Shown here: piece by piece, positions 1 through 8,936 of the stretch | Layout: each line of letters starts with the position of its first letter | Numbering within the stretch: position 1 is the stretch's first letter | DNA from: an uncultured Bacteroidales bacterium | Lineage (GTDB): Bacteria; Bacteroidota; Bacteroidia; Bacteroidales; Muribaculaceae | DNA: 44,629 nt | NCBI GenBank assembly: GCA_946412245.1 | Contig: CAMKGM010000019.1 | Coordinates: forward strand, 1-44,629 | Reading direction: 5' to 3' | Position numbers and translations under genes: made by a program | Notes under the pieces: generated by a model | Seen by the model: only the letters and a program-made list of their open reading frames with translations | What the model was told of the DNA's origin: nothing | The model's database searches: none

Positions 1-236
1 TTGAATTAACATATTATTAACTTTTCCCGAGTCAACTTTTTTCAGGACGATACAGGGCTAATCTTTTGGGAAAGTTGGGAAAAGTGGAAATTTCGGGAAA
101 AGTGGGAAATGTGAATCTTTTGGGAAATGTGGGAAATGTGGGAATTTGTAGACTGACAAGGTGTATCTTTGTGGGGCGTCACCTGTGACGACCACGACGG
201 TTAATGGGTAACTTTTTGTGTAACAATAGAATGATG
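1..236. repeat. Gene-free edge with GGGAAA-type repeats
   Basis: No credible gene lies here. From about 70 to 152 the plus strand carries at least seven GGGAAA or GGGAA tracts separated by short AGT or TGT spacers, giving an imperfect purine-rich array with several GGG runs six bases apart. Positions 31-53 contain a sequence whose core is CTTTTTTCAGGACG and which recurs inverted at 44577-44599. A small perfect inverted repeat (CGTCAC, two bases, GTGACG) lies at 177-190, just past the end of the leftward metallopeptidase gene; it is too short and lacks a T-run to be a convincing terminator. Confidence 0.6.
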
Positions 237-2297
237 TTAGGTGGCGGGAATGATGCCGTCGGGGATGATGCCGTCGCGGATGAGGAGGGCCTGGATGTCA
301 GGGGCTGAGCCTCGAAAACGCTTGTAGAGTGTCATGGGATGCTCAGAGCCGCCTTTTGTGAGAATGTTATCGCGAAGACTTTGGGCTGTCTGAGGGTTGA
401 AGATGCCGTCTTGGAGGAATTGCCGGAAGGCATCGGCTTCAATCATCTCGGCCCACTTGTAGCCGTAATAGCCTGCGGCATAACCGCCGCCAAAAATGTG
501 TCCGAACTGTGGCGACATGGCGCAACCATCAATCGGGGGGAATATCCTAACCGAATCCATAGCCATGTTCTCAAAGGATAAGACATCGTCACTGAATGGC
601 TCCTTGAGTGTGTGCCAAGCCATGTCGATGCGTCCGAAACCGAGTTGGCGGAAACAAGCATAGGCTACTCCAAAACGCGATGACTCAATGACTTGGTTCA
701 GTAATGATTCGGGGATGTTCTCATGGGTGATATAATGCTTGGCAAAGCTGTTTAAGAACTCGGCTTGGAAGAGATAATTTTCATTGAATTGCGAGGGCAT
801 TTCCACGAAGTCGCGCTCCACACTGGTTCCTGAAAGCGAAGCATAGTGGCATTGTGAGAGAAGGCTATGCAAGGCATGGCCAAACTCGTGAAGGAAAGTG
901 CGGACTTCTTGCAAGGTGAGCAATGAGGGCTTGGAGTCAGTGGGCTTGGTGAAATTCATTGTCAAGGAGACAAGCGGACGGATGTCGTTGCCGTTATTGT
1001 CGACATACTGATCGCGGAAGTCTGTCATCCAGGCTCCGCTCTGCTTGGTGTCGCGCGGGAAGAAGTCGGTGTAGAGCATTCCGAGAAAACGTTTGTCATC
1101 ATCAAGTACATCGTAGACGAGCATATCGGGGTGGAAAACGGGAGCTTCATGATTTGGGACAAAAGTGATGCCATAGAGCTTTGTCGCTAAGCCAAAAACG
1201 CCCTTGATGACATTGTTGAGTTCAAAATAGGGCCTCAGTTGTTCATCGTTGAAATGGAACTTCTCATCCTTGAGCATGCGAGCATAGAATGAATAGTCCC
1301 AGGGCATGAGTTGGAAATCATCGCCTTCACGGCTGCGTGCGAAGCGGGTGAGTTCGTCCATCTCGGCCTTCAAAGCGGGCAGATAAGCATCATGCATGCG
1401 ATTGAACATGTCATAGACATTCTCCTTGTTCTCAGCCATCATGTTTTTGAGGTGATAGTCGGCATAGCAATCATAGCCCAGTAACTTGGCTATTTCCAGA
1501 CGAGTGTTGGCTATTTGCTGAATGATGAGCATGTTAGAGAACTCGCCGCCGGTGCATTGCGTGTTATACATCATGTAGAGCTGCTCGCGCAAGTCGCGAC
1601 GCACGGCGTATTTCATGAACGGGAGGTAACTTGGGGCTCGTAGGGTGATAAGGTATTCACCTTCGCGACCTTTGGCCTTGGCATCCATGGCAGCCGCCTC
1701 AACGGCCGTTTCGGGTAGGCCCTGTAGGTCATCGGCAGTGAGCCATAGCTCATGTCGTGCCATCTCCTTGAGTGTGTTTCGCTCAAACTTGAGTTGTAGT
1801 TGTGCCAAACGGTTTGACAATTGTTTGAACTGCTCCTTTTTGTCGGGTGAGAGGCTCGCTCCGCTATTGACGAAAGCATCTTTCGTGCGCTTGAGCAGCA
1901 TGGCATCTTCAGTGGTGTGCTGCGAGGGGTCGAACCGGTCGTCAACACACTTGATACGTTGCCACAACTGCTCATTAAGAGTGATTTCGTTAGAGTGGCT
2001 ATCGAGCACCGGCATGAGTCGCTCGGAGATGGCGAGCAGCTCGTCGTCGGAGTTGGCTGACAGGAAGGGGAAAAAGACGCCCAACACCCGCGAGAGCATA
2101 GCACCTGAGCGTTCGAGTGCCACAATGGTGTTCTCAAACGTGGGCTGCTGTGGGTTGTTGACTATCTGATTAATTTCGGCATTGTGCCTGTTTATGGCCT
2201 CGGTGATGGCCGGTTCAAAATCGGCATTTGAGATTTTGTTGAACGGAATGGCTCCGTGTTTGAGTGTGAATTCAGAGAAAAATATGTTAGAGTCCAT
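237..2297 (-). CDS. M3 family zinc metallopeptidase (oligopeptidase A / Dcp-like)
   Basis: 686-residue cytoplasmic peptidase of the thimet oligopeptidase/Dcp family (MEROPS M3), which degrades short peptides released by larger proteases. The zinc site is clear: HEFGH at residues 470-474 supplies His470, Glu471 and His474, and the third ligand is Glu499 in the FVEMPSQ segment, with the 29-residue spacing seen in thimet oligopeptidase. Length is normal for the family and the helical N-terminal half is intact. There is no signal peptide, so it probably acts in the cytoplasm. It starts 3 bases after the stop of the upstream TPR gene, so the two are almost certainly co-transcribed. Dcp (dipeptide removal) and PrlC/OpdA (endopeptidase) activities cannot be separated from sequence alone. 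Confidence 0.95.
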   Translation of the reverse strand: MDSNIFFSEFTLKHGAIPFNKISNADFEPAITEAINRHNAEINQIVNNPQQPTFENTIVALERSGAMLSRVLGVFFPFLSANSDDELLAISERLMPVLDSHSNEITLNEQLWQRIKCVDDRFDPSQHTTEDAMLLKRTKDAFVNSGASLSPDKKEQFKQLSNRLAQLQLKFERNTLKEMARHELWLTADDLQGLPETAVEAAAMDAKAKGREGEYLITLRAPSYLPFMKYAVRRDLREQLYMMYNTQCTGGEFSNMLIIQQIANTRLEIAKLLGYDCYADYHLKNMMAENKENVYDMFNRMHDAYLPALKAEMDELTRFARSREGDDFQLMPWDYSFYARMLKDEKFHFNDEQLRPYFELNNVIKGVFGLATKLYGITFVPNHEAPVFHPDMLVYDVLDDDKRFLGMLYTDFFPRDTKQSGAWMTDFRDQYVDNNGNDIRPLVSLTMNFTKPTDSKPSLLTLQEVRTFLHEFGHALHSLLSQCHYASLSGTSVERDFVEMPSQFNENYLFQAEFLNSFAKHYITHENIPESLLNQVIESSRFGVAYACFRQLGFGRIDMAWHTLKEPFSDDVLSFENMAMDSVRIFPPIDGCAMSPQFGHIFGGGYAAGYYGYKWAEMIEADAFRQFLQDGIFNPQTAQSLRDNILTKGGSEHPMTLYKRFRGSAPDIQALLIRDGIIPDGIIPAT

Positions 2298-2300
2298 GTT

Positions 2301-4532
2301 TTATTTTTGAGAATTAGAAGCGTGTGTTGATAAAACGGTGTCAAGAATGAGCGGAATTGAATCGGAATCAATTCCATTATTTTGCAAGACTTGTGCATCG
2401 GCAAGAAAGGCGTCGGCAAATCGATCGAGTTTGCCGTCGAAACGCTTGAGTGCATCGACATAGGCCTTGACTGCCTGACTAACGCCTTGACTGCAGAGCA
2501 ACAAGTGCGCATAGTTAAGGAAGTCGTGAGCAGTGGGGGAGTCCTCACTAATAATTTTGTCGTAGTATTTTTGGCTCTGCTCATAGTCTTGTTTTAGGAA
2601 AGAGCACCAAGCAATGGGCCTCCAAGCCCGATGTTTCTTGGTGTTGAGATAATCAACCTTATAGTAGTGCTTGAGAGCCGCGTCAAGGTCTCCGGCCTCA
2701 AGATAGTGATGCCCGAGATTAAGGCAGGTTGTAATATTGTCCGGATTCAGCTCGTTGGCACGTTTATAGTAGTCAAACGCCTTGTCGTTGTCCTTGAGCG
2801 CTTTGTAGCAAGCGGCAATGTGCTGCAAGTTCCACAAGTCGCTGTCGTTGACAATATCATATTTCAAATAGTAGCTCAGCGCGGCATTGAAGTCGGCTTG
2901 TGCTTGATAAGCAAAACCAATCTTTTGATAGAGAATGAGGTCATTGTCATTCCAATTATCAAGCAGATACTTGTAGTAAAGAACCGCGTCGGGGTAGAAA
3001 CCGTTTTTAAAATAGAACTCAGCGATGACCGAGATAATCTCCTTGTTATGAAGATAATCGCCAATTAAGGGAATGCTAATCAAGTTGAGATCGGTGTCAA
3101 AAATAGAGGGGAAATCACGCCTGCGCGAGTAGAGCTTGAAGAAGCGATATAGGTCATGCACATACTGATTGATGAGGTGGTCGCGATTGACGACGGCATT
3201 CTCGTTTTTCTCGCCGGCCATCTCCTTGAGTTGTTCGCCTTGAGCGGCAAATTGGTCGATAATGGTTTGGAGTTGTGCTTCAGGCATTGATGACATGGAA
3301 AAGCAGAGTGAATACTTGTCACTGTCGCAAAGCATAGGAGCCGACTTGATGAGTCCACCAATGAGCATCCCTTTGCGTCCCTCAAAACAATTCTTGACCG
3401 CCGGGTGCTCGGCATTGAAGGGCAAGAACCAGTTAGCCATGTTATTGAAAAATGGAAACGACTTGAGATGCGAGAAAGCCGAAATGAACACATCGCTTCC
3501 GTCGAACTGCAACTCGTTAAGTTCTTCAATCTTTTTAGTAATTCCGGTCTTATCGAGCCAGTCCTGCCACTCGGGATTCGCTTCAAGATCAAGAATGTCG
3601 TTAGGGTTATTGGCGCCTCGGATTTTGTCGACGATATTTGACTTGATTTTCATTAGGTTAGGCATCAAATCTTCACGCATTAGTTTAGTGATGTTGTCAG
3701 TGTTTCGCGAGCGAATGAGGCGACTTGAAACCGATTTAAGGTCGGAATGGAAATGGGGCAACTGCGCAGCGTTGTGAAGCAGTTCGCGTATTTGAAGCGG
3801 AAATTGCGCTCTGTTCTTGTGCACAAAGATGGCAAGCACGAAAGCGACCAAAGCGCGGCACTGAACATCGGGCTCGGCGTCACAGTTGCAATAGGCATGC
3901 AAAATCAAGGCGAGTTTATTCTCGTCAAAGAATTTGCAAGAGCCCAAAAACAAAGCCGAGACAAGCAGTGACTTGAAGCGTGTTTCAGCATCCTCGGAAT
4001 CGAACACACATCTCAGGAGTTCGGTATCACCTTTGCTAAGCGGAAACGAACACCAGACTTTATTGAAAACAGAAGTAAGCGTCTTTTCACGTTGCTGCAT
4101 GAGGTCGTCGATGACAGTCTCGTTCGACAATTCATTGTCGGCGCCGCTCAGCAGGGCGCATTTTTTTGAGAGATTGCGGTATTTGTCAAGAAGTTCTGCC
4201 AAATTGACCTGTTTTGAAGAATCGTGTCGTGAATAGTAAAAATCAAACGACTCGTTTTGCGAAAGTTCGATTGTTGCCGTGTCGCGCAAAGTGTAGATTT
4301 GTGAGATGATGCTATCGAGCATGTTGTTGCGTTGAGGGTCATCGGCACCTGACACAAAGAACTGCAGCATATAATCGTAGGCAGTGCGCAAACTTGTCAA
4401 TTGATTTGTCAGTTCATAGTCTCCAGTAGCGGTGATAAGCCGATTAAGCACCTCAAGTGCCTCAAAAACACGCTGTTTGGCCAGTAAGATGTCTATTTGT
4501 TTATTGTGTAATTGAATTTCTTGAAGATTCAT
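2301..4532 (-). CDS. Large TPR-repeat protein of unknown function
   Basis: 743 residues with no signal peptide or membrane segment. The first 470 residues are mostly helical and belong to no family I recognise. Residues about 500-700 hold roughly five tetratricopeptide repeats, recognisable from recurring pairs such as FYPDAVLYYKYLL, FNAALSYYLKYD, DKAFDYYKRANELNP and LDAALKHYYKV. TPR arrays usually bind partner proteins. It is the first gene of a two-gene leftward operon with the M3 peptidase, so a peptide or protein turnover role is possible, but that is only inference from context. A -7 box lies 20 bases upstream of the ATG. Confidence 0.85.
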   Translation of the reverse strand: MNLQEIQLHNKQIDILLAKQRVFEALEVLNRLITATGDYELTNQLTSLRTAYDYMLQFFVSGADDPQRNNMLDSIISQIYTLRDTATIELSQNESFDFYYSRHDSSKQVNLAELLDKYRNLSKKCALLSGADNELSNETVIDDLMQQREKTLTSVFNKVWCSFPLSKGDTELLRCVFDSEDAETRFKSLLVSALFLGSCKFFDENKLALILHAYCNCDAEPDVQCRALVAFVLAIFVHKNRAQFPLQIRELLHNAAQLPHFHSDLKSVSSRLIRSRNTDNITKLMREDLMPNLMKIKSNIVDKIRGANNPNDILDLEANPEWQDWLDKTGITKKIEELNELQFDGSDVFISAFSHLKSFPFFNNMANWFLPFNAEHPAVKNCFEGRKGMLIGGLIKSAPMLCDSDKYSLCFSMSSMPEAQLQTIIDQFAAQGEQLKEMAGEKNENAVVNRDHLINQYVHDLYRFFKLYSRRRDFPSIFDTDLNLISIPLIGDYLHNKEIISVIAEFYFKNGFYPDAVLYYKYLLDNWNDNDLILYQKIGFAYQAQADFNAALSYYLKYDIVNDSDLWNLQHIAACYKALKDNDKAFDYYKRANELNPDNITTCLNLGHHYLEAGDLDAALKHYYKVDYLNTKKHRAWRPIAWCSFLKQDYEQSQKYYDKIISEDSPTAHDFLNYAHLLLCSQGVSQAVKAYVDALKRFDGKLDRFADAFLADAQVLQNNGIDSDSIPLILDTVLSTHASNSQK

Positions 4533-4552
4533 AGTGAGAATTATTAGTTGAG

Positions 4553-4560
4553 CAAATATA
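4553..4560 (-). promoter_or_regulatory. Candidate -7 box for the TPR-peptidase operon
   Basis: TATATTTG on the minus strand matches the Bacteroidota -7 consensus TAnnTTTG and ends about 20 bases before the ATG at 4532. I see no TTTG at the usual 19-20 base distance upstream. Confidence 0.5.
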
Positions 4561-4625
4561 GTACAAAAATCGTGCTAAAAAGAAAAAATGGCATGAAAAA
4601 GTGCAAAGAATAGAAATAAAAGCTA

Positions 4626-4633
4626 TAAATTTG
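4626..4633 (+). promoter_or_regulatory. Candidate -7 box for the DUF4293 gene
   Basis: TAAATTTG matches TAnnTTTG. It overlaps the GTG at 4633 that would begin the longest reading frame, so it argues for the ATG at 4657 as the real start. No good -33 element is visible. Confidence 0.5.
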
Positions 4634-4656
4634 TGCTAAAATTTAAAAATCAAATC

Positions 4657-5100
4657 ATGGTAATACAACGAATCCAAACCCTTTATTTGCTGGTGGCACT
4701 GGTGCTGATGGCCATATTCGCATTTCTCACATCGTTTACAATAACCACTGGCAGTGGCGTGTTCCAAGTAGGTGCAGTGCATCATGGCATAGTGGGTCAA
4801 ACTTCGCCTCACATGTTGCTGTTGTGCCTGAATGCGCTGATAGTTGTGATAACGGCTATCGCCATTTTCAGTTACAAGAACTTGAAATTTCAGTTACGAC
4901 TGTGCTTCATTTCGTTGTTGTTGACAATGGCACTGTTTACATCGCTCGTAGTGATGGCAGTGACCGGGAAATCGGAAGGCGAGTTGTGTATCAGTTTCAG
5001 CAACATCATGCCAATTCTGGCAATTGTGTTTATAGCTCAGGCTTGCGTTGGAATCTCTAGTGACCGTAAGCTTCTGAGCGACAGTGCCCGCATCAGGTAG
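4657..5100 (+). CDS. DUF4293 family integral membrane protein
   Basis: 147 residues beginning MVIQRIQTLYLL, the typical opening of DUF4293 proteins, which are largely confined to Bacteroidota. Four hydrophobic segments (about residues 5-25, 50-70, 77-97 and 112-132) indicate a four-helix inner-membrane protein. Function is unknown. The reading frame extends upstream to a GTG at 4633, but that codon overlaps a TAAATTTG promoter box, so I chose the ATG at 4657, where the family's conserved sequence begins. The gene converges on uvrA with only 6 bases between their stops and no terminator hairpin there. Confidence 0.85.
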   Translation: MVIQRIQTLYLLVALVLMAIFAFLTSFTITTGSGVFQVGAVHHGIVGQTSPHMLLLCLNALIVVITAIAIFSYKNLKFQLRLCFISLLLTMALFTSLVVMAVTGKSEGELCISFSNIMPILAIVFIAQACVGISSDRKLLSDSARIR

Positions 5101-5106
5101 ACGTAT

Positions 5107-7896
5107 TTATTCAAATAATTTTGTTTTGAGGTATTTCCCGGTATAACTGTCGGGACAGTCGGCAATTTGCTCGGGAGTTCCTGTTGCGACAATTTGCCCA
5201 CCATTCTTTCCGCCTTCAGGTCCAAGGTCAATTACATGATCGGCACACTTGATAACATCGATGTTGTGCTCGATGATGATGACTGTGTGCCCGTTGTCAA
5301 CAAGGCGGTTTAGGGAATCCATGAGTTTATTGATGTCATGGAAATGCAGTCCGGTGGTAGGCTCGTCGAAGATGTAGAGCGTGTTGCCGTGTTTCTCACC
5401 GGCAAGGTAGTAGGCGAGTTTGACGCGTTGATTCTCACCGCCTGAGAGAGTTGATGAAGATTGTCCAAGTTTGATGTAACCAAGTCCAACATCCTGAAGC
5501 GGTTTCAGTCGAGCTACAATTCTTTTCTCGTTGGCGGTTTGTTCTTGTGCGAAGAATTCAATGGCTTGGTTGACTGTCATTTCAAGGATGTCGTGTATAT
5601 TCTTTCCGCGATAAGTGACCTCAAGAGCGTTGTGGTTAAACCTCGTGCCATGACAAGTCTCACAAGTGAGAACAATGTCGGCCATGAATTGCATTTCAAT
5701 GGTGACGGTTCCCTCACCTTTGCAATCCTCGCATCGTCCACCTTGCGCATTGAAAGAAAAGAATCCGGGAGTATAGCCCATTTGTTTCGACAGTTGCTGC
5801 GTGGCGAAGAGTTGTCGAATTTCGTCATAGGCTTTTAAATAGGTGGCAGGATTGCTGCGGGTAGACTTGCCGATGGGATTTTGATCGACAAACTCAACAT
5901 TATCAATAAGGTGTAGGTCGCCTTCGATTGCGGCGACAGCGCCCGGTGAATCGGAGGCGATGTCGAAATGACGCGCCAGAGAACGATATAGCACGTCATC
6001 AACCAGTGTGGACTTTCCCGAACCGCTCACGCCTGTGACAACTGTCATGACATTAAGAGGGAACTTGACATCAATGCCTTTCAGGTTGTTCTGGGCGGCA
6101 CCTTTCACCTCAATGTAATTACTCCATTTGCGCCTGATTTTGGGCACGGGAATCTCAAGTGATTTCATGAGATATTGTGCGGTGTAGCTACGCGGACAAT
6201 CAGAGAGTTTCGCTACCTCGCCCTGATACACGACCTCACCGCCCAAGCGTCCGGCTTCAGGGCCAATGTCGATGAGATAGTCGGCAGCGCGAATGATGTC
6301 TTCATCATGTTCAACAACCACAACAGTGTTGCCCGCCTGCTTGAGCTTCTTGAGTACAGAAATGAGCCTGTAAGTGTCGCGAGAGTGCAGGCCTATGCTG
6401 GGCTCGTCGAGGATGTAGACAGAGCCCATGAGCGAACTGCCCAACGAAGTGGCGAGGTTGATGCGCTGGCTTTCACCGCCTGAAAGGGTGGCAGAGCGAC
6501 GATCGAGCGTGAGATATCCCAATCCCACCTCAACAAGATACTGCAGTCTGGCAGTGATTTCAGCAAGCAAGCGTTTTGCGATGAGTGCCTCGTTGTCGGT
6601 GAGGTTGATTTGTTCAAACCACTGAGCAAGCGACTCAATGGGCATGTGCACCAGGTCGGCAATAGTCTTACCGTTGACTTTCACATAAAGCGCTTCAGGC
6701 TTGAGTCGCGAGCCGTGGCAATCGGGGCATTCTGTTTTGCCACGGTATCGCGCAAGCATGACACGATACTGGATGGAATAGGATTTGCTCTTAATCCAAT
6801 TAAAAAAGCCGTTAATGCCTGGAAAACCGTCAGTGCCATCCCACAGCATGCGCTTTTGCTGCTCATCAAGTTGGTAGTAGGGTTTGTGAATGGGGAAGTC
6901 GTGTTTCGAGGCCACATGAATGAAATGCCGTTTCCACTCACTCATAACATTGCCCCGCCAGCACATGACCGCATCGTCATAGATTGAAATAGACTTGTTA
7001 GGGATAACCAAGTTCTCGTCAATGCCCACAGTCATACCGAAACCCTCGCAAGTGGGGCAAGCTCCAATGGGATTGTTGAAGTTGAACATCAGTTCACTAG
7101 GTTCCTGAAAAGTGATGCCATCGGCCTCAAAACGCTTGGAAAAGGTGTGGTAGTGGCGTTCATCGCCATCAAACACAAGGAGAATGCACTGATCGCGCCC
7201 CTCAAAGAAAGCCGTTGAGAGAGAATCGAGTATGCGCATATCGTCTTCATGAGCGTGGGAAGAAATGAAGCGGTCTACGAGTAGATGGTAGCCTTGTCGG
7301 TTGTCAATGGGCTCAGCTGCAATGACATCGGTAATAGGCATAAAGGATCCGTTGAGTTCCAAGCGAGAATATCCTCCCTTGGCAAGGACCTCAAGCTGCT
7401 GGACAAAAGTGCGATCGTTCTGCAAAATAATGTCGCACAGAATGGCCATTTTACAAGCCTCGGGATAGGAATGAATAAGGTTCATGACATCCTGCGAGGT
7501 GTGCTTTTTTACAATTGTGCCAGAAATGGGCGAAAACGTTTGGCCGATGCGGGCAAAGAGTAGTCTCAAGTAGTCATAAATCTCAGTGGAAGTGCCCACA
7601 GTGCTGCGTGAGTTTCTGGAATTCACACGCTGTTCAATAGCAATGGCAGGCGGTAACCCTTTGATGAAGTCGCATTCAGGCTTAGTCAATCGCCCCATAA
7701 ACTGGCGAGCATACGAAGAAAGACTCTCGACATAACGTCGTTGCCCTTCAGCATAAAGCGTGTCGAAAGCCAAAGACGATTTGCCCGACCCAGAAAGTCC
7801 GGTAATGACGACGAACTTGCCTCGCGGAATGCTGACATCGATGTTTTTCAGGTTATTGACCCGAGCCCCTTTTATAATAATGTTGCCATTGCTCAT
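5107..7896 (-). CDS. uvrA: UvrABC excinuclease subunit A
   Basis: 929-residue damage-recognition ATPase of nucleotide excision repair; it loads UvrB at lesions. Two ABC modules are present. The first has Walker A GLSGSGKS at residues 33-40, signature LSGGESQR and Walker B DEPSIGLH. The second has [16 protein letters not shown] and DEPTTGLH. The C-terminal zinc module has both CxxC pairs (CEDC and CETC). The first zinc module is odd: CPTC is present, but the CxxC pair normally about 25 residues before it is missing, replaced by a [17 protein letters not shown] stretch; I recall the same in other Bacteroidota UvrA proteins. The frame extends to 7929, but a full promoter occupies 7918-7949, so the ATG at 7896 is the start. 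Confidence 0.97.
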   Translation of the reverse strand: MSNGNIIIKGARVNNLKNIDVSIPRGKFVVITGLSGSGKSSLAFDTLYAEGQRRYVESLSSYARQFMGRLTKPECDFIKGLPPAIAIEQRVNSRNSRSTVGTSTEIYDYLRLLFARIGQTFSPISGTIVKKHTSQDVMNLIHSYPEACKMAILCDIILQNDRTFVQQLEVLAKGGYSRLELNGSFMPITDVIAAEPIDNRQGYHLLVDRFISSHAHEDDMRILDSLSTAFFEGRDQCILLVFDGDERHYHTFSKRFEADGITFQEPSELMFNFNNPIGACPTCEGFGMTVGIDENLVIPNKSISIYDDAVMCWRGNVMSEWKRHFIHVASKHDFPIHKPYYQLDEQQKRMLWDGTDGFPGINGFFNWIKSKSYSIQYRVMLARYRGKTECPDCHGSRLKPEALYVKVNGKTIADLVHMPIESLAQWFEQINLTDNEALIAKRLLAEITARLQYLVEVGLGYLTLDRRSATLSGGESQRINLATSLGSSLMGSVYILDEPSIGLHSRDTYRLISVLKKLKQAGNTVVVVEHDEDIIRAADYLIDIGPEAGRLGGEVVYQGEVAKLSDCPRSYTAQYLMKSLEIPVPKIRRKWSNYIEVKGAAQNNLKGIDVKFPLNVMTVVTGVSGSGKSTLVDDVLYRSLARHFDIASDSPGAVAAIEGDLHLIDNVEFVDQNPIGKSTRSNPATYLKAYDEIRQLFATQQLSKQMGYTPGFFSFNAQGGRCEDCKGEGTVTIEMQFMADIVLTCETCHGTRFNHNALEVTYRGKNIHDILEMTVNQAIEFFAQEQTANEKRIVARLKPLQDVGLGYIKLGQSSSTLSGGENQRVKLAYYLAGEKHGNTLYIFDEPTTGLHFHDINKLMDSLNRLVDNGHTVIIIEHNIDVIKCADHVIDLGPEGGKNGGQIVATGTPEQIADCPDSYTGKYLKTKLFE

Positions 7897-7917
7897 ATTG
7901 ACGAAAATTTGAACTTG

Positions 7918-7949
7918 CAAAGTTAACACAAGTTAGACTAAAGAACAAA
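7918..7949 (-). promoter_or_regulatory. uvrA promoter
   Basis: On the minus strand TTTG (7946-7949), 20 bases, then TAACTTTG (7918-7925) exactly fits the Bacteroidota primary-sigma consensus. Transcription should start around 7911, leaving a leader of roughly 15 bases before the ATG at 7896. Confidence 0.8.
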
Positions 7950-7973
7950 TAAGTTGAAAAAATCGGCTCAATA

Positions 7974-8005
7974 TTTGCAATATTGCCAAAAGATGCGTAA
8001 TTTAG
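7974..8005 (+). promoter_or_regulatory. Promoter of the YtxH/holin cluster
   Basis: TTTG (7974-7977), 20 bases, then TAATTTAG (7998-8005), one mismatch from TAnnTTTG. It stands back to back with the uvrA promoter, 24 bases between the two -33 elements, and about 55 bases before the first YtxH ATG. Confidence 0.6.
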
Positions 8006-8060
8006 TGGTCGATTTAAAACATGACCATATTTAATTATTAATTTTTAAAATAAAAAGACT

Positions 8061-8267
8061 ATGAATGTAAAACCTCTTCACATCGTGATGGCAGTTGTGG
8101 GCGGCGTGCTTGCAGGTGCTACAGTGGGCTTATTGTTTGCCCCCGACAAAGGATCAGAAACCCGTTCGAAAATTGCGTCAATGCTCAAGAAAAAAGGCAT
8201 CAAGCTGAAAGATGACGAGATGACAGAATTGGTTGATGACATAGCGAGAGAAATTGAAAACGAGTAA
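8061..8267 (+). CDS. YtxH domain protein, copy 1
   Basis: 68 residues: one N-terminal transmembrane helix (about residues 7-26, glycine-rich, ending LLFAPDKG) and a charged helical tail. The hydrophobic helix followed by LFAPxxGxxTR is the YtxH family signature. Such proteins are small membrane-anchored factors, often linked to general or envelope stress; the biochemical role is unknown. It shares its layout and most key residues with the next gene, which points to tandem duplication. First gene of a four-gene cluster with its own promoter. Confidence 0.85.
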   Translation: MNVKPLHIVMAVVGGVLAGATVGLLFAPDKGSETRSKIASMLKKKGIKLKDDEMTELVDDIAREIENE

Positions 8268-8290
8268 TAACCCTCAAAGACAAAATTGAA

Positions 8291-8482
8291 ATGAAATCAT
8301 TATTGTATGCATTCTTGGGCGGAACACTAGTAGGCTGCAGCATTGCATTGTTGTTTGCCCCCGCAAAAGGTGAGGATACGCGCAAGCGCATCAAGAATAT
8401 GCTCAAGAAAAAAGGAATTGACTTCACCGACGATGAAGTGGAGCGTTTAGTAGATCAAATTAGCGCTCAAGTGGAGCAATAA
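8291..8482 (+). CDS. YtxH domain protein, copy 2
   Basis: 63 residues, paralogue of the gene 23 bases upstream. Both have a GG[VT]L-type membrane helix, LLFAPxKG, a basic segment ending MLKKKGI and an acidic tail with the pattern DDE-LVD-I. Predicted topology is one membrane helix with a cytoplasmic amphipathic tail. Keeping two diverged copies suggests they may form a heteromer or differ in partner, but this is inference. A perfect inverted repeat follows at 8521-8554. Confidence 0.85.
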   Translation: MKSLLYAFLGGTLVGCSIALLFAPAKGEDTRKRIKNMLKKKGIDFTDDEVERLVDQISAQVEQ

Positions 8483-8520
8483 TGCCACCCATTGTCAGTG
8501 ACAAAATGACACATATTCAT

Positions 8521-8554
8521 ATCACACATGGCATTATCACATGCCATGTGTGAT
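8521..8554. other. Perfect 13-bp inverted repeat
   Basis: ATCACACATGGCA (8521-8533), an 8-base loop, then its exact complement TGCCATGTGTGAT (8542-8554). It lies between the second YtxH gene and the holin-like gene, 18 bases before the ATG at 8573. No T-run follows, so it is not a classical intrinsic terminator. It could be an attenuator, an RNA processing or stability element, or a protein-binding operator. Confidence 0.75.
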
Positions 8555-8572
8555 TTAATTGAAAAAAGAATT

Positions 8573-8932
8573 ATGAACGACGTGGATTACAACAAAACGT
8601 GGCAGTCACTCAAGTCACACTTGAAGATTGAACTAGACTATACCAAGCTCACTGCTGCAGAAAAAACATCAGTGCTACTTTCAAGAATTTTGATAATTGC
8701 CTTGATGATTCTTCTTGGAATGTCGGTGTTGTTGTTTCTATCATTATCGTTGGCGCAAGTGCTCACAAGTGCGACAGGCAGTGCGGCTGTTGCTTATTTG
8801 ATTGTTGCATGTTTGCTGATAATTGTGGTGCTTTGCATCATAGCCTTTAAGAAGCAATTGATTATTGATCCGGTTGCTCGATTCGTGTCCAAGTTGTTCC
8901 TGTCGCCCGATGACAATGATTCAAACCTGTAA
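8573..8932 (+). CDS. Phage holin superfamily (PF07332-like) membrane protein
   Basis: 119 residues with two strong transmembrane helices (about residues 36-60 and 67-91) between a polar N-terminal region and a basic C-terminal tail. The layout matches the Phage_holin_3_6 family (YqjE of E. coli), whose chromosomal members are inner-membrane proteins and not lysis proteins. The frame extends to an ATG at 8528, but that codon is inside the perfect hairpin at 8521-8554, so the ATG at 8573 is preferred. With the YtxH genes upstream and a small basic protein downstream it makes a compact membrane-protein operon, analogous in plan to yqjDEK. Confidence 0.75.
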   Translation: MNDVDYNKTWQSLKSHLKIELDYTKLTAAEKTSVLLSRILIIALMILLGMSVLLFLSLSLAQVLTSATGSAAVAYLIVACLLIIVVLCIIAFKKQLIIDPVARFVSKLFLSPDDNDSNL

Positions 8933-8936
8933 TGAA

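Noticed and set aside
1645-2169. 174-residue open frame on the plus strand inside the M3 peptidase gene
   Set aside because: It is antisense to a complete, motif-bearing gene, is serine-rich with no recognisable domain, and has no promoter or start context of its own.
8573-8932. Prophage lysis gene, because of the holin-superfamily match
   Set aside because: No endolysin, spanin or phage structural genes are nearby; chromosomal members of this superfamily are ordinary membrane proteins and the neighbours are YtxH genes.
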